From the NCBI RefSeq assembly GCF_005233875.1, contig NZ_SZPZ01000001.1, positions 186,001 to 250,000 on the forward strand: a stretch of 64,000 bases of DNA, given 5' to 3'. Source of the DNA: Kribbella jiaozuonensis. Its GTDB lineage: Bacteria > Actinomycetota > Actinomycetes > Propionibacteriales > Kribbellaceae. Of the stretch, positions 17,157 to 24,476 are shown one piece after another; the stretch's first letter is position 1; each line of letters starts with the position of its first letter. Below the pieces are notes generated by a model. It saw only the letters and a list, made by a program, of their open reading frames with translations. It did not search any database and was not told the origin of the DNA. A program made the translations under genes and the position numbers.

Positions 17157-17257
17157 CCGAGAAATCCACAACCCCAAAAGTCCTTATAAAAAAGCCCATC
17201 CAACAACGGCATGTTGTCAACGACGACTCACTCCAAGCCGAGCCCAGGAGGCCGCAC

Positions 17258-17704
17258 ATGTCCACCCCAGTAGTAGCCCCCAGCAACCACCCCAACCCCA
17301 ATCCCGCCCAAGCCAACCTCCACCTCACCCAAGCCAGCCCCCAGCCCACCCGAGCCAACCCCCTCACCACCACCAAACCCTCCGACTCTCATATCTCCGA
17401 GCCCTTCCCGTCCCGCACCCCGGAGCACCTCCTGCCCCACATCTCCAATCACCTGCTGCCCGACACTCGAGAACATCGCCGCGCCCGCACCCTCCGACGC
17501 CTCCGCCCGCGCACCCTCCGAGACCTCCGAACCCGAACAGAACGCGGCGCCGCAACCGCCGAGTACGCCGTCACGATCGTCGCCGCCTGCGGCCTGGGCG
17601 GCATCTTGGTAGCCCTCCTCAAATCCCCCGTGATGCAGAACGCCCTCAAAGCCCTCATCAACTACGCCCTCAAAATCGCCGGCGTAGAAGGCGTCCACCT
17701 CTAA
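17258..17704 (+). CDS. Flp-type pilin (DUF4244) with long N-terminal extension
   Basis: 148 residues. The mature pilin part is at 94-148: RTERGAATAEYAVTIVAACG, then a hydrophobic helix, then SPVMQNALKALINYALK. The G-AATAEYA stretch fits the prepilin-peptidase processing site, with Glu at +5. This is the Rv3656c/DUF4244 family, the major pilin candidate of actinobacterial Tad loci. The first 93 residues form a Pro/His/Asn/Thr-rich leader, far longer than the usual short leader, so the real start could be internal. The 100-bp upstream gap holds TTATAAA (17184-17190) and an ACAAC-N5-GTTGT palindrome (17203-17217), so a separate promoter for the pilin is likely. Confidence 0.82.
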   Translation: MSTPVVAPSNHPNPNPAQANLHLTQASPQPTRANPLTTTKPSDSHISEPFPSRTPEHLLPHISNHLLPDTREHRRARTLRRLRPRTLRDLRTRTERGAATAEYAVTIVAACGLGGILVALLKSPVMQNALKALINYALKIAGVEGVHL

Positions 17705-17771
17705 CCACCCCCGATCCGGCGACCGGTCGGGCCACCCCTCCCCGACCGGTCGCCACCCCAAGGAGCCCCCA

Positions 17772-18356
17772 TTGCCCCGCCGCCCGCCACCCAACTCGAC
17801 CGCCCACCCCAACGGCTCCCTCCACACCGCCGAGTCCCGCCCGACAGCCGATTCCCCCGAGACCGCGTGTCCCCACCGCACCGCGTGCTCCGACCGCACC
17901 GCGTGCTCCCACCACGCCGCGTGTTCCCATCGCACCGCCGGCTCCACCCAAACCACTCGCTGCCATTCCCCCAACAGCTCCCACCGCCCCAGGACGTCCC
18001 GCCGCAACCACTGCGGCGCCGTGACGGCGGAACTCGCGATTGCACTGCCCGTGCTGTTTTCCCTGCTCCTCTTAGGTATCTGGTCCATCGGTCTCGTCGT
18101 ACTCAACATCCGATGCATGGACGCCGCCCGCGACGTAGCCCGAGCAGTAGCCCGGGGCGAACCACCCGATCAAGCAGAAGCCATCGGCCGCCGCACCATC
18201 CCGACCGGCACGATCACCATCACTCGCGAGTCCGAAGACATCCACGTAACCGTCTCCGCGACCCCGACCCACACCCCTCCACTCCTCACTCTCCTGACTC
18301 CCACCCGCCTAACAGCAACCGCGACCCTCCAAGCCGAACCAGAGGCGACCCCATGA
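17772..18356 (+). CDS. TadE-like pseudopilin with repeat-containing leader
   Basis: 194 residues from a TTG start preceded by AAGGAG. The TadE core begins near residue 80: HCGAVTAELAIALPVLFSLL, a hydrophobic helix with the conserved Glu, followed by DAARDVARAVARGE and beta strands. TadE-like proteins are minor pseudopilins (Rv3655c type). The first 75 residues carry an ACSHRT-type hexapeptide repeat (nt 17865-17954) rich in Cys and His, absent from the family's usual short leaders. It overlaps the next gene by 4 bp. Confidence 0.8.
   Translation: MPRRPPPNSTAHPNGSLHTAESRPTADSPETACPHRTACSDRTACSHHAACSHRTAGSTQTTRCHSPNSSHRPRTSRRNHCGAVTAELAIALPVLFSLLLLGIWSIGLVVLNIRCMDAARDVARAVARGEPPDQAEAIGRRTIPTGTITITRESEDIHVTVSATPTHTPPLLTLLTPTRLTATATLQAEPEATP
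17865..17954 (+). repeat. 18-bp tandem repeat encoding ACSHRT-like hexapeptides
   Basis: Five in-frame 18-bp units begin at 17865, 17883, 17901, 17919 and 17937. They encode ACPHRT, ACSDRT, ACSHHA, ACSHRT and a decayed AGSTQT. They lie inside the leader of the TadE-like gene. Confidence 0.9.
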
Positions 18357-18901
18357 CCCGATCGGAACGAGGCAGCGCCACCATCCACACCCTGCTAGCC
18401 GCCGTCCTCCTCATCACAGCCCTAGCCGCAGCCACCCTCTGGTCCACCATCTCCACCGCGCGCCACAGACTCACCACCGCGGCAGACCTAACCGCCCTAA
18501 GTGCCGCCCAATTCCTGGCGACATCCGAATTGCCCACCGATCCCGCATCTGCCGTCGGCGACGCGCGCGCGGCTGCCACCGGCGACGTGCGCGCGGCTGC
18601 TAGCGGCGACACCAGCGCGGCTGCCGTCGGCGACATGCGCGCGGCCGCCACACACGCGATGGCTACCTCGCTGACTACGCAGCGACTTGATGCGATGCAC
18701 TCGTCAAATGCCGATCAACCGACCGTCACCGAACCCGCCGCGCCGTGTGAAACCGCGGCCCGCATTGCGATTCTCAACAAGGTCCGCCTCGCCAGCTGCC
18801 GCGTGACTGCTGACGATGTAACCATCCAGGTGTCGCTCGAGCTCGATCTTCCGTTCGGCCATCGGACCCTCGTTGCGACCGCCAGGGCCGGTCCTCTCTG
18901 A
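18353..18901 (+). CDS. TadG/Rv3654c-like secretion-associated pseudopilin
   Basis: 182 residues, ATG overlapping the TadE-like stop (ATGA). The N terminus ERGSATIHTLLAAVLLITAL is a single hydrophobic helix of the TadG/flp pilus-assembly N-terminal type. LTTAADLTALSAAQ, the usual helix after it, follows. In the middle sit four octapeptide repeats GDxRAAAx (nt 18557-18652). The C-terminal half contains two Cys and LPFGHRTLVATARA, matching Rv3654c-like proteins. It is the last gene of the Tad operon. Codon bias becomes more balanced in its second half. Confidence 0.78.
   Translation: MTRSERGSATIHTLLAAVLLITALAAATLWSTISTARHRLTTAADLTALSAAQFLATSELPTDPASAVGDARAAATGDVRAAASGDTSAAAVGDMRAAATHAMATSLTTQRLDAMHSSNADQPTVTEPAAPCETAARIAILNKVRLASCRVTADDVTIQVSLELDLPFGHRTLVATARAGPL
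18557..18652 (+). repeat. 24-bp tandem repeat encoding GD(A/V/T/M)(R/S)AAA
   Basis: Four contiguous 24-bp units start at 18557, 18581, 18605 and 18629 and encode GDARAAAT, GDVRAAAS, GDTSAAAV and GDMRAAAT. They are in frame in the last Tad gene. Confidence 0.92.
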
Positions 18902-18928
18902 GCACCGCCAACAGGGCAAACTAGAGCC

Positions 18929-18972
18929 TGGTTCTGGTGTGGTCGCGATCTGGTCGCAATCTGGTAGAGATG
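18929..18972. promoter_or_regulatory. 11-bp phased direct repeats upstream of response regulator
   Basis: Four TGGT-headed units of 11 bp start at 18929, 18940, 18951 and 18962. The two central ones (TGGTCGCGATC and TGGTCGCAATC) differ by one base. The spacing of one helical turn suggests cooperative binding of a regulator on one DNA face, 113 bp before the response-regulator start. Confidence 0.5.
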
Positions 18973-19084
18973 CCGCGTTGATGTGGACGACTCGCGTCGC
19001 CGCGCTCCATGATCTGGAACCGAGTCCAACTCATCTTCCCGGACGTACTTCCCCGACGCCCGGACGGATACCTCGGAGGCCCGT

Positions 19085-19705
19085 TTGCCCGACCGGATTC
19101 GGCTGTTGCTGGTCGACGACCAGATCCTCAGCCGAGGCTTGCTCCGCAGCGGTCTGGAGCGCGAACGCGATCTGGAGATCGTTGCCGAGCTCAACAGAAC
19201 CGACGACGTCGTGGGTGCGGCGAAACGGCACCGCGCGAACGTCGCTCTGCTCGACGCGGGCGGACCGGGGAACCACAGCATCACCGTCACCACCAAGCTG
19301 CGTACGTCGATGCCGGAATGCCGGGTCGTCATGCTCACCACGTACGGTCGACCGGTGCACCTCCGCCGCGGGCTCGACGCTGGCGCCAAAGGGTTCGCGC
19401 TGAAGGGGTGTCCGGCACCGCAGCTTGCGGATGCAGTACGCCGGGTGCACCTCGGCCTCCGCGTGGTCGACGCAGACCTCGCCGCCGAGACGCTGCAGTA
19501 CTCCGAGACTCCCCTCGATCAGAACGAGACCGACACCCTGCGCGCCGCACGAGAAGGCGGTTCGGTTGCGCTGATGGCACGCAAGCTCCAGGTGTCCGAG
19601 CGCGTCGTACGCACCCGGCTCTGGTCCGCCATCGGTAAGACCGGAGCCCGCACGCGTTCCGACGCGATCCAGGTAGCCGAGCAAAACGGCTGGCTCCTCG
19701 ATTAG
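19085..19705 (+). CDS. orphan NarL/LuxR-type response regulator
   Basis: 206 residues with a TTG start supported by GGAGG 5 bp upstream. The receiver domain spans residues 1-120: LLLVDDQILSRG (acidic pair), VALLDAGG (phosphoacceptor Asp), MLTTYG (switch Thr), FALKGCP (Lys). All key residues are present. The C-terminal 60 residues hold a LuxR-type helix-turn-helix (GGSVALMARKLQVSERVVRT), although the start of the domain (LDQNETDTLRAAREG) is divergent. No histidine kinase is nearby, so it is an orphan. A 30-bp tandem repeat begins at its 3' end. Confidence 0.85.
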   Translation: MPDRIRLLLVDDQILSRGLLRSGLERERDLEIVAELNRTDDVVGAAKRHRANVALLDAGGPGNHSITVTTKLRTSMPECRVVMLTTYGRPVHLRRGLDAGAKGFALKGCPAPQLADAVRRVHLGLRVVDADLAAETLQYSETPLDQNETDTLRAAREGGSVALMARKLQVSERVVRTRLWSAIGKTGARTRSDAIQVAEQNGWLLD

Positions 19706-19777
19706 CCGAGGCACGATGGCTGGCTGCGTCGATTAGCCGAGCACGACGGCTGGATGCGTCGACTAGCCGAGGCAGGC
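19688..19777. repeat. 30-bp tandem repeat x3 across convergent gene ends
   Basis: Units at 19688-19717, 19718-19747 and 19748-19777 share GGCTGG...CGATTAGCCGAGG. Copy 1 holds the response-regulator stop TAG. Copy 3 holds the stop of the convergent APH-like gene on the other strand. Confidence 0.88.
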
Positions 19778-20740
19778 GGTGGCCAGGGTGCGGAGGCGGT
19801 GGACGGTTTGGGGGAGCGTCTGTAGGTCCTGGCTGATCAAGGCGGTCAGGTCTTGGCCTTGCATCCACCCTGGAGGAGGTTCTTTGCCGACTTCGACGTC
19901 GAGGCGTTCGGCGAGGTGGCACAGGTGGAGCGAGACCGTGCGGAGGAACAGGTCGTCGCCGATCGCGGCCAGCGTGCCGCCGGAGTCGACGTACTTCTGG
20001 AGGATGCGGGAGATCCGGGCAGGGTCGTCACCGCCGAAACTCAGCGCGGCGCGGGAGAATTCCAGGGTGGCGCTTTCGCAGGCCACGCTCTCCCAATCGA
20101 TCAGGACGGGGCCTTCGGCTGAGACCAGGACGTTGTACGGCTCGAGATCGCCGTGGCTCAGTACTTGGTCGTCGGCTGCGGTGAACGCGGCCTGGATCGA
20201 CCGGCCCAGCTCGCCGAAGAAGCCGACCTTCTCAGCGAGCGCATCTGCCCACGGCTTGTCCTGGCTTCGGCCGATTGCCGCCCATTCCTCCCAGCGGTCG
20301 CGCGGGAAGACTCCCCACCAACGCCATTCGGGCTGTACGCCGGTCAGCGGCATCAGCCCGTGTAGCCGCGCAGCGACCCGTCCGAGCCACGCTGCCACGT
20401 CATCGGCGGGTGTGAGCGTGCGGTGGTCGATCCAGTCGTACAGGCGAACAGTGCCGAAGTCGTCCACCCGGGCCGCGTATCCGAAGGCCGGAGCCGTCGG
20501 TTCGACCGGCCGGGCGATGGGCAGGCCTTGCGCGAGTGCGGCCGCCTCCAGCGCCATGCCCTGCTCGATGCGGGTCCACCATGGTGGGTCTTCGAGGCCC
20601 CACAGCCGTTTGACGAGATAGTCGGCTGAGGCTGTTCGAAGACGCCAGGTCTCGAAGCTGGTGTGCTGGACCGGGGTAAGAGGCTCGATGGACCGGCCGA
20701 GTCCGAAGACCTTGGCGATGGATTCCGCCGCGTGCTTCAA
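19763..20740 (-). CDS. aminoglycoside-phosphotransferase-like kinase
   Basis: 325 residues with a TTG start at 20740 overlapping the stop of the upstream NYN gene (TTGA). It has an APH/choline-kinase fold: an N-lobe with DYLVKRLW (ATP-binding Lys), the catalytic loop SHGDLEPYNVLV, and the metal site VLIDWES. It phosphorylates a small molecule or confers drug resistance in this family; the substrate is not predictable. Translation coupling to a nuclease-like gene is unusual. Its 3' end lies in the tandem repeat shared with the response regulator. Confidence 0.8.
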   Translation of the reverse strand: MKHAAESIAKVFGLGRSIEPLTPVQHTSFETWRLRTASADYLVKRLWGLEDPPWWTRIEQGMALEAAALAQGLPIARPVEPTAPAFGYAARVDDFGTVRLYDWIDHRTLTPADDVAAWLGRVAARLHGLMPLTGVQPEWRWWGVFPRDRWEEWAAIGRSQDKPWADALAEKVGFFGELGRSIQAAFTAADDQVLSHGDLEPYNVLVSAEGPVLIDWESVACESATLEFSRAALSFGGDDPARISRILQKYVDSGGTLAAIGDDLFLRTVSLHLCHLAERLDVEVGKEPPPGWMQGQDLTALISQDLQTLPQTVHRLRTLATACLG

Positions 20741-21147
20741 GACTCGAGTTGGTCTAGGAGCCAGCGGGGGCCGACGGCGGTCGCGCCGGTGGGGTCTGTT
20801 CGCTCGCGGAGGCCGCGGTCGGCGGTGACCACGGTGACCTCAGGACTTTGGGGTTGTGCCGCGGCTTCGGCGGTGACGGCAGCGATGGTGTCGTCGCCGG
20901 AGCCTGGGGCGAGGACGACGCGAAGGTTGCCGGTGTCGGGAGCGTCGGGGCCGGTGACGGCGGCTCGGGCGGCGCCTTCGAGGATCACGACGATGTCGGT
21001 CGTGTCCTGCAGGCGTTGCTGGAGTACGGCGAGCTTCGTGAGGAGACGTCGCGCTGCGCCGGGGCGATCGCGCCACCAGCCGTCGGGGCGGGAACCGACG
21101 ACGTTCGCAGCATCTACCACGATCACCTGAGGCCGCTCGCTCGTCAT
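20737..21147 (-). CDS. NYN/PIN-like nuclease-domain protein
   Basis: 136 residues beginning MTSERPQVIVVDAANVVG. Acidic residues of a PIN/NYN (YacP-like) active site are visible: VDAANV near the N terminus, GSGDDTIAAV in the middle and VVTADRGLRER near the end. Similar short actinobacterial proteins are often annotated as NTP pyrophosphohydrolase or RNA-binding. The metal-binding Asp set favours a ribonuclease fold. It sits 56 bp downstream of the PHP gene on the same strand and is overlapped by the APH gene. Confidence 0.7.
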   Translation of the reverse strand: MTSERPQVIVVDAANVVGSRPDGWWRDRPGAARRLLTKLAVLQQRLQDTTDIVVILEGAARAAVTGPDAPDTGNLRVVLAPGSGDDTIAAVTAEAAAQPQSPEVTVVTADRGLRERTDPTGATAVGPRWLLDQLES

Positions 21148-21203
21148 GAGGCCAGTCTGCCGGAAGGCGGCCGCGCGCTCCGGTAGAGAACTGTCGCCGC
21201 GGG

Positions 21204-22451
21204 TCAGCCGCACGTCGCCAGGAACTCTCCGGTGTGGGTGACGAGGATGTGCGGGCCGGGCGTGGCGGGGATCCGTTCGGCGGACGAACGGACGGCGTGG
21301 CGGGTGCTGGCGGGGGAGATGACGAGCGTGTCGGCCGCGTCGATCGCGATGAGTTCGTCGTCGGCTCGGACCAGGACAGGAGCCGTGTAGGACCACGAGA
21401 GGGCGGTTCGGCCCGCAGACAGGCCGGCCAGGGTAGCGGCCGCCAACTCGCCCGGGCCTTCGGCGTTGGCGTCTACGGCGATCCAGGTGGTGGGGGAGCC
21501 GGGTGGCGTGAATGAAGTCGGGTTGTGCCAGTCGCTGCCGCCGATGGGGGTGGTGCCTTCGAGACCCCAGGCCTGCCACCAGGCGATGGGCCCACCCCAG
21601 GTGTGGTCCAGCCAGGAGGAGTGCCAGATCTCGGCGAGCGGTGGGTGTTCGGGGAGCGGGTGACGCCAGGCGCAGTCGCCGCCGAGGGGGTGGTTGATGG
21701 AGAGGAGACCGCCGCGGCGGGCGACCTCGGAGACCCAGGTGGCGGCGGGTTGGCGGAAGTCGATCACGCCGATCTCGCCGAACGCGTTGGCGTGGCCGGT
21801 GTCGGTGGTGACTTCCTGGCCGGGGATGAGGCCGATGCCGAAATGGTTGCTGAGCGCGGGGAGTTCTGCGTGGTGGGCGACGGTGTTGTGGTCGGTAACG
21901 GCGAGTACGTCGAGGCCGGCCGACACCCCGAGTGCAGCGAGGTTGGCGACCGGGGTGGAGCCGTCGGAGTGGAGTGAGTGCGCGTGGAAGTCGCCGGCGA
22001 TCCATTTCAGTCCGGAGGATGCGGGGAGCGTACGGCGTGGTGGTCGCGGCGGTACTGCGATGGCGGCGCTCGCGTCGGCGTACTCGTTGAGGCCCGGGAT
22101 GTTGGAGACCGGGCCTGTGGTGGCTTCGACGAGGAGTTCGACGCCTTCGACCGGGATGCGGTGCAGGCCGAGGACGATCCACCAGGTGCCTGGTTCGAGT
22201 TCGCCGGGGAGGTAGCCGGGGGTGGCGGCGTCGGGGGTGATGGCGAAGGTTTGACGGGCGCCGCCGGACCACCCGCGCCAGCCGGCCGCGCCTTCGCAGC
22301 CGATGTCGATGACGGCACCTTCGACCGGCGGGATGGTGAGGGTGACAAGCAGGCCGGGGCAGTCGGCCGGGATGTCGACGGGGAGCGAGTGCCATGGAGA
22401 CTCGGCTCGATCGTCCAGCGTCCAGCGGCGCTTGTAGGAGGTCACAGCCAT
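21204..22451 (-). CDS. PHP-domain metallohydrolase (CehA/McbA-like)
   Basis: 415 residues from MAVTSYKRRWTL. The first 150 residues form a beta-rich domain (GTWWIVLGLHRIPVEGVELL). The PHP domain follows: DFHAHSLHSDG (HxH metal ligands), LAVTDHNTVAHH, GIGLIPGQEVTT, LLSINHP and GGSDWHNP. This family hydrolyses phosphoesters or carbamates. It ends a tight five-gene unit with an ABC importer, so it likely acts on the imported sugar-phosphate or phosphodiester. That is inferred by analogy with Ugp systems. Confidence 0.82.
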   Translation of the reverse strand: MAVTSYKRRWTLDDRAESPWHSLPVDIPADCPGLLVTLTIPPVEGAVIDIGCEGAAGWRGWSGGARQTFAITPDAATPGYLPGELEPGTWWIVLGLHRIPVEGVELLVEATTGPVSNIPGLNEYADASAAIAVPPRPPRRTLPASSGLKWIAGDFHAHSLHSDGSTPVANLAALGVSAGLDVLAVTDHNTVAHHAELPALSNHFGIGLIPGQEVTTDTGHANAFGEIGVIDFRQPAATWVSEVARRGGLLSINHPLGGDCAWRHPLPEHPPLAEIWHSSWLDHTWGGPIAWWQAWGLEGTTPIGGSDWHNPTSFTPPGSPTTWIAVDANAEGPGELAAATLAGLSAGRTALSWSYTAPVLVRADDELIAIDAADTLVISPASTRHAVRSSAERIPATPGPHILVTHTGEFLATCG

Positions 22452-22537
22452 CAGACGGCTTCCCAGCTCTCCGGTGTCCGGCGGTACGACGTGGCGGCCA
22501 CCCGACACGGGTGAGGGCGATACGACGTGACGGTCAT
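22452..22537 (-). other. 28-codon mini-ORF coupling ATPase and PHP genes
   Basis: An ORF starts at ATG 22537, overlapping the ATPase stop (ATGA), and ends with TGA overlapping the PHP start (TGATG). It begins MTVTSYRPH, contains AATSYRRTP, and the PHP protein itself begins MAVTSYKRR. The TSY motif therefore recurs three times. It may be a coupling leader or a decayed start-region duplication. Confidence 0.4.
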
Positions 22538-23634
22538 GAGGCGACCGTGGCTGGTTGGCGGGCTAGGAGTTCGCCGGAGTTGCGGTCGTAGAGGAGGACT
22601 CGGGAGGCGGGGGCGGTGAGGACGACTGCGGTGCCTGGAGTGGGTTCGGCTTCTTCGGGGACGGTCACGCCGACGAGGGTGCCGTCGCAGTCGACGGTGA
22701 CGAGCGACTGGGTGCCGAGGTTCTCGGCGACGACAACAACGCCGCGGAGGGCAGGTCCGGTGACATCACCCGAGACGACCGTGAGGTACTCAGGCCGGAT
22801 ACCGACCGTCACCTCGGCGTCGGCAGGAACAGAACCGGTTGTAGCAGGCAACGAACCACCCGCCACCGAGACTGCCCCGGTGCCAGACGTGGTGACTGTG
22901 CCCGGCAGGAGGTTCATCGGAGTCGAGCCGATGAAGTTGGCCACGAAGGTGTTCACAGGCCGGGCAAAGACCTCACGAGGCGACCCCAACTGGCGAAGCT
23001 TGCCGGAGTCCATCACGGCGATCCGATCGGCCAGCGCGAGGGCTTCCGCCTGGTCATGGGTGACGAAGACCGTCGTGATGCCGAGGTCCCGTTGCAGCTT
23101 CTTCAGGAACGTGCGGGCTTCGAGGCGGAGCCGGGCGTCGAGGTTCGACAACGGCTCGTCCAGCAGCAGCACCTTGCCCTCGGATGCGATCGCACGCGCA
23201 AGCGCGACACGCTGCTGCTGCCCGCCGGACAGCTGCGCCGGCTTGCGTTCGAGCAACCCCTGCAGCGACAGTTCGCCCGCGGTACGAGAAGCAACATCGG
23301 CACGAGTAGCCGCGGCGACCCGGCGTACCTTCAAGGGGTAGGTGATGTTCTCGGAGACGTTCATGTGCGGGAAGAGCGCGTAGTCCTGGAAGACCATCGC
23401 GACGCCGCGCTTGCCCGGCTCGACCCGTGTCACATCGGCCGAGTCGATCCGGACCGTGCCCTCGCTGGCAGCTTCCAGACCGGCGATCGTCCGGAGCAGG
23501 GTCGTCTTGCCGCAGCCGGACGGGCCGAGGAGGGCGAAGAACTCGCCGTCGGCCACGTGCAGGTCCAGCCCGTCGACGGCGCGGACGCCGTTCGGGTAGA
23601 CGGTTGCGAGGCCTTCGATGTCGATGCCCGCCAT
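22534..23634 (-). CDS. sugar ABC transporter ATPase (MalK/UgpC-like)
   Basis: 366 residues. Walker A GPSGCGKTTLLRTIAG, Q-loop VFQDYALFPHM, signature LSGGQQQRVALARA, Walker B VLLLDEPLSNLD and switch His VFVTHDQ are all intact. The C-terminal TOBE domain (VGIRPEYLTVV) is the MalK/UgpC-type regulatory domain. It energises import by the two permeases encoded upstream. Its start overlaps the permease stop (TGATG). Confidence 0.94.
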   Translation of the reverse strand: MAGIDIEGLATVYPNGVRAVDGLDLHVADGEFFALLGPSGCGKTTLLRTIAGLEAASEGTVRIDSADVTRVEPGKRGVAMVFQDYALFPHMNVSENITYPLKVRRVAAATRADVASRTAGELSLQGLLERKPAQLSGGQQQRVALARAIASEGKVLLLDEPLSNLDARLRLEARTFLKKLQRDLGITTVFVTHDQAEALALADRIAVMDSGKLRQLGSPREVFARPVNTFVANFIGSTPMNLLPGTVTTSGTGAVSVAGGSLPATTGSVPADAEVTVGIRPEYLTVVSGDVTGPALRGVVVVAENLGTQSLVTVDCDGTLVGVTVPEEAEPTPGTAVVLTAPASRVLLYDRNSGELLARQPATVAS

Positions 23635-24476
23635 CAGCTCTTGATCCCTCCATGGAAGCGGAACCCGTACCGCGAGTTCACCAACAGGTACAGCACGACG
23701 ACCGGGATCGAGAACAGCAGCGAGAACACCGGCAGCACCTGCAGGTTCACGCTGCCGCCTTCGTCGGTGAGGGTCTGCATCAGCACCGCACCGGGCTGCT
23801 TGTCGATCGACCGGAGAAGCAGGAAGGGCACCAGGAAGTTGCCCCAGGAGTTCACGAACGCCCAGACCATGATCGTCGCGAGCCCGGGCCGTGCGACCGG
23901 GAGTACGACATCGCGCAGGATCTGGCCCGTCGACGCGCCGAAGACCCGCGCCGACTCCTCGTAGGATTTCGGCACCGCGTCGACGAAGTCCTTCAGGATG
24001 AAGATTGCCGCTGGCAACAACCCGCCGGTCATCACCAGCGCGACCCCGAACCGGGAGTCGATCAGCCCCAGCTGGAACATCATCACGAAGATCGGCACCA
24101 TCGCCGCCGTACCCGTGACCACCGACGACAACAGCAGCAACCCGTAGAGCAACGCGTCCCGTCCCGGGATCCGCACCCGCGACAGCGCGTACGACGCCAA
24201 CGCCGCGAACGCCGTCACGGCAACGGCCGTCGTCACGCAGATCAGCAGCGAGTTGACCATCGAGTGCATCGCGTACGGGTGCTCGAGGGTCTTGCGGAAG
24301 TTCTCCAGCGTCCAGTCCGGCCAGTGCACGCCGAGGCCGGGCGACGCGTCGAACGGCGCCGAGGCGATCCACAGCATCGGTACGGCGAAGAACAGCGTGA
24401 TCGCGCAGATCAGCACGTAGAACCCAATGCGCCGCAGGACGAAGGCGGGGGTCGTCGGCAACGACTGCCTGCTCAT
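23634..24476 (-). CDS. sugar ABC transporter permease (MalG/UgpE-like)
   Basis: 280 residues with six membrane segments. The EAA loop reads YEESARVFGASTGQILRDVV, where the inner-membrane permease contacts the ATPase. The N-terminal TM is followed by a large external loop (SPGLGVHWPDWTLENFRKTL), as in MalG-type proteins. The gene overlaps both neighbours (ATGA upstream, TGATG downstream). Confidence 0.93.
   Translation of the reverse strand: MSRQSLPTTPAFVLRRIGFYVLICAITLFFAVPMLWIASAPFDASPGLGVHWPDWTLENFRKTLEHPYAMHSMVNSLLICVTTAVAVTAFAALASYALSRVRIPGRDALLYGLLLLSSVVTGTAAMVPIFVMMFQLGLIDSRFGVALVMTGGLLPAAIFILKDFVDAVPKSYEESARVFGASTGQILRDVVLPVARPGLATIMVWAFVNSWGNFLVPFLLLRSIDKQPGAVLMQTLTDEGGSVNLQVLPVFSLLFSIPVVVLYLLVNSRYGFRFHGGIKS

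Noticed and set aside
19688..19777. CRISPR-like array
   Set aside because: The 30-bp units are contiguous without spacers and contain coding ends.
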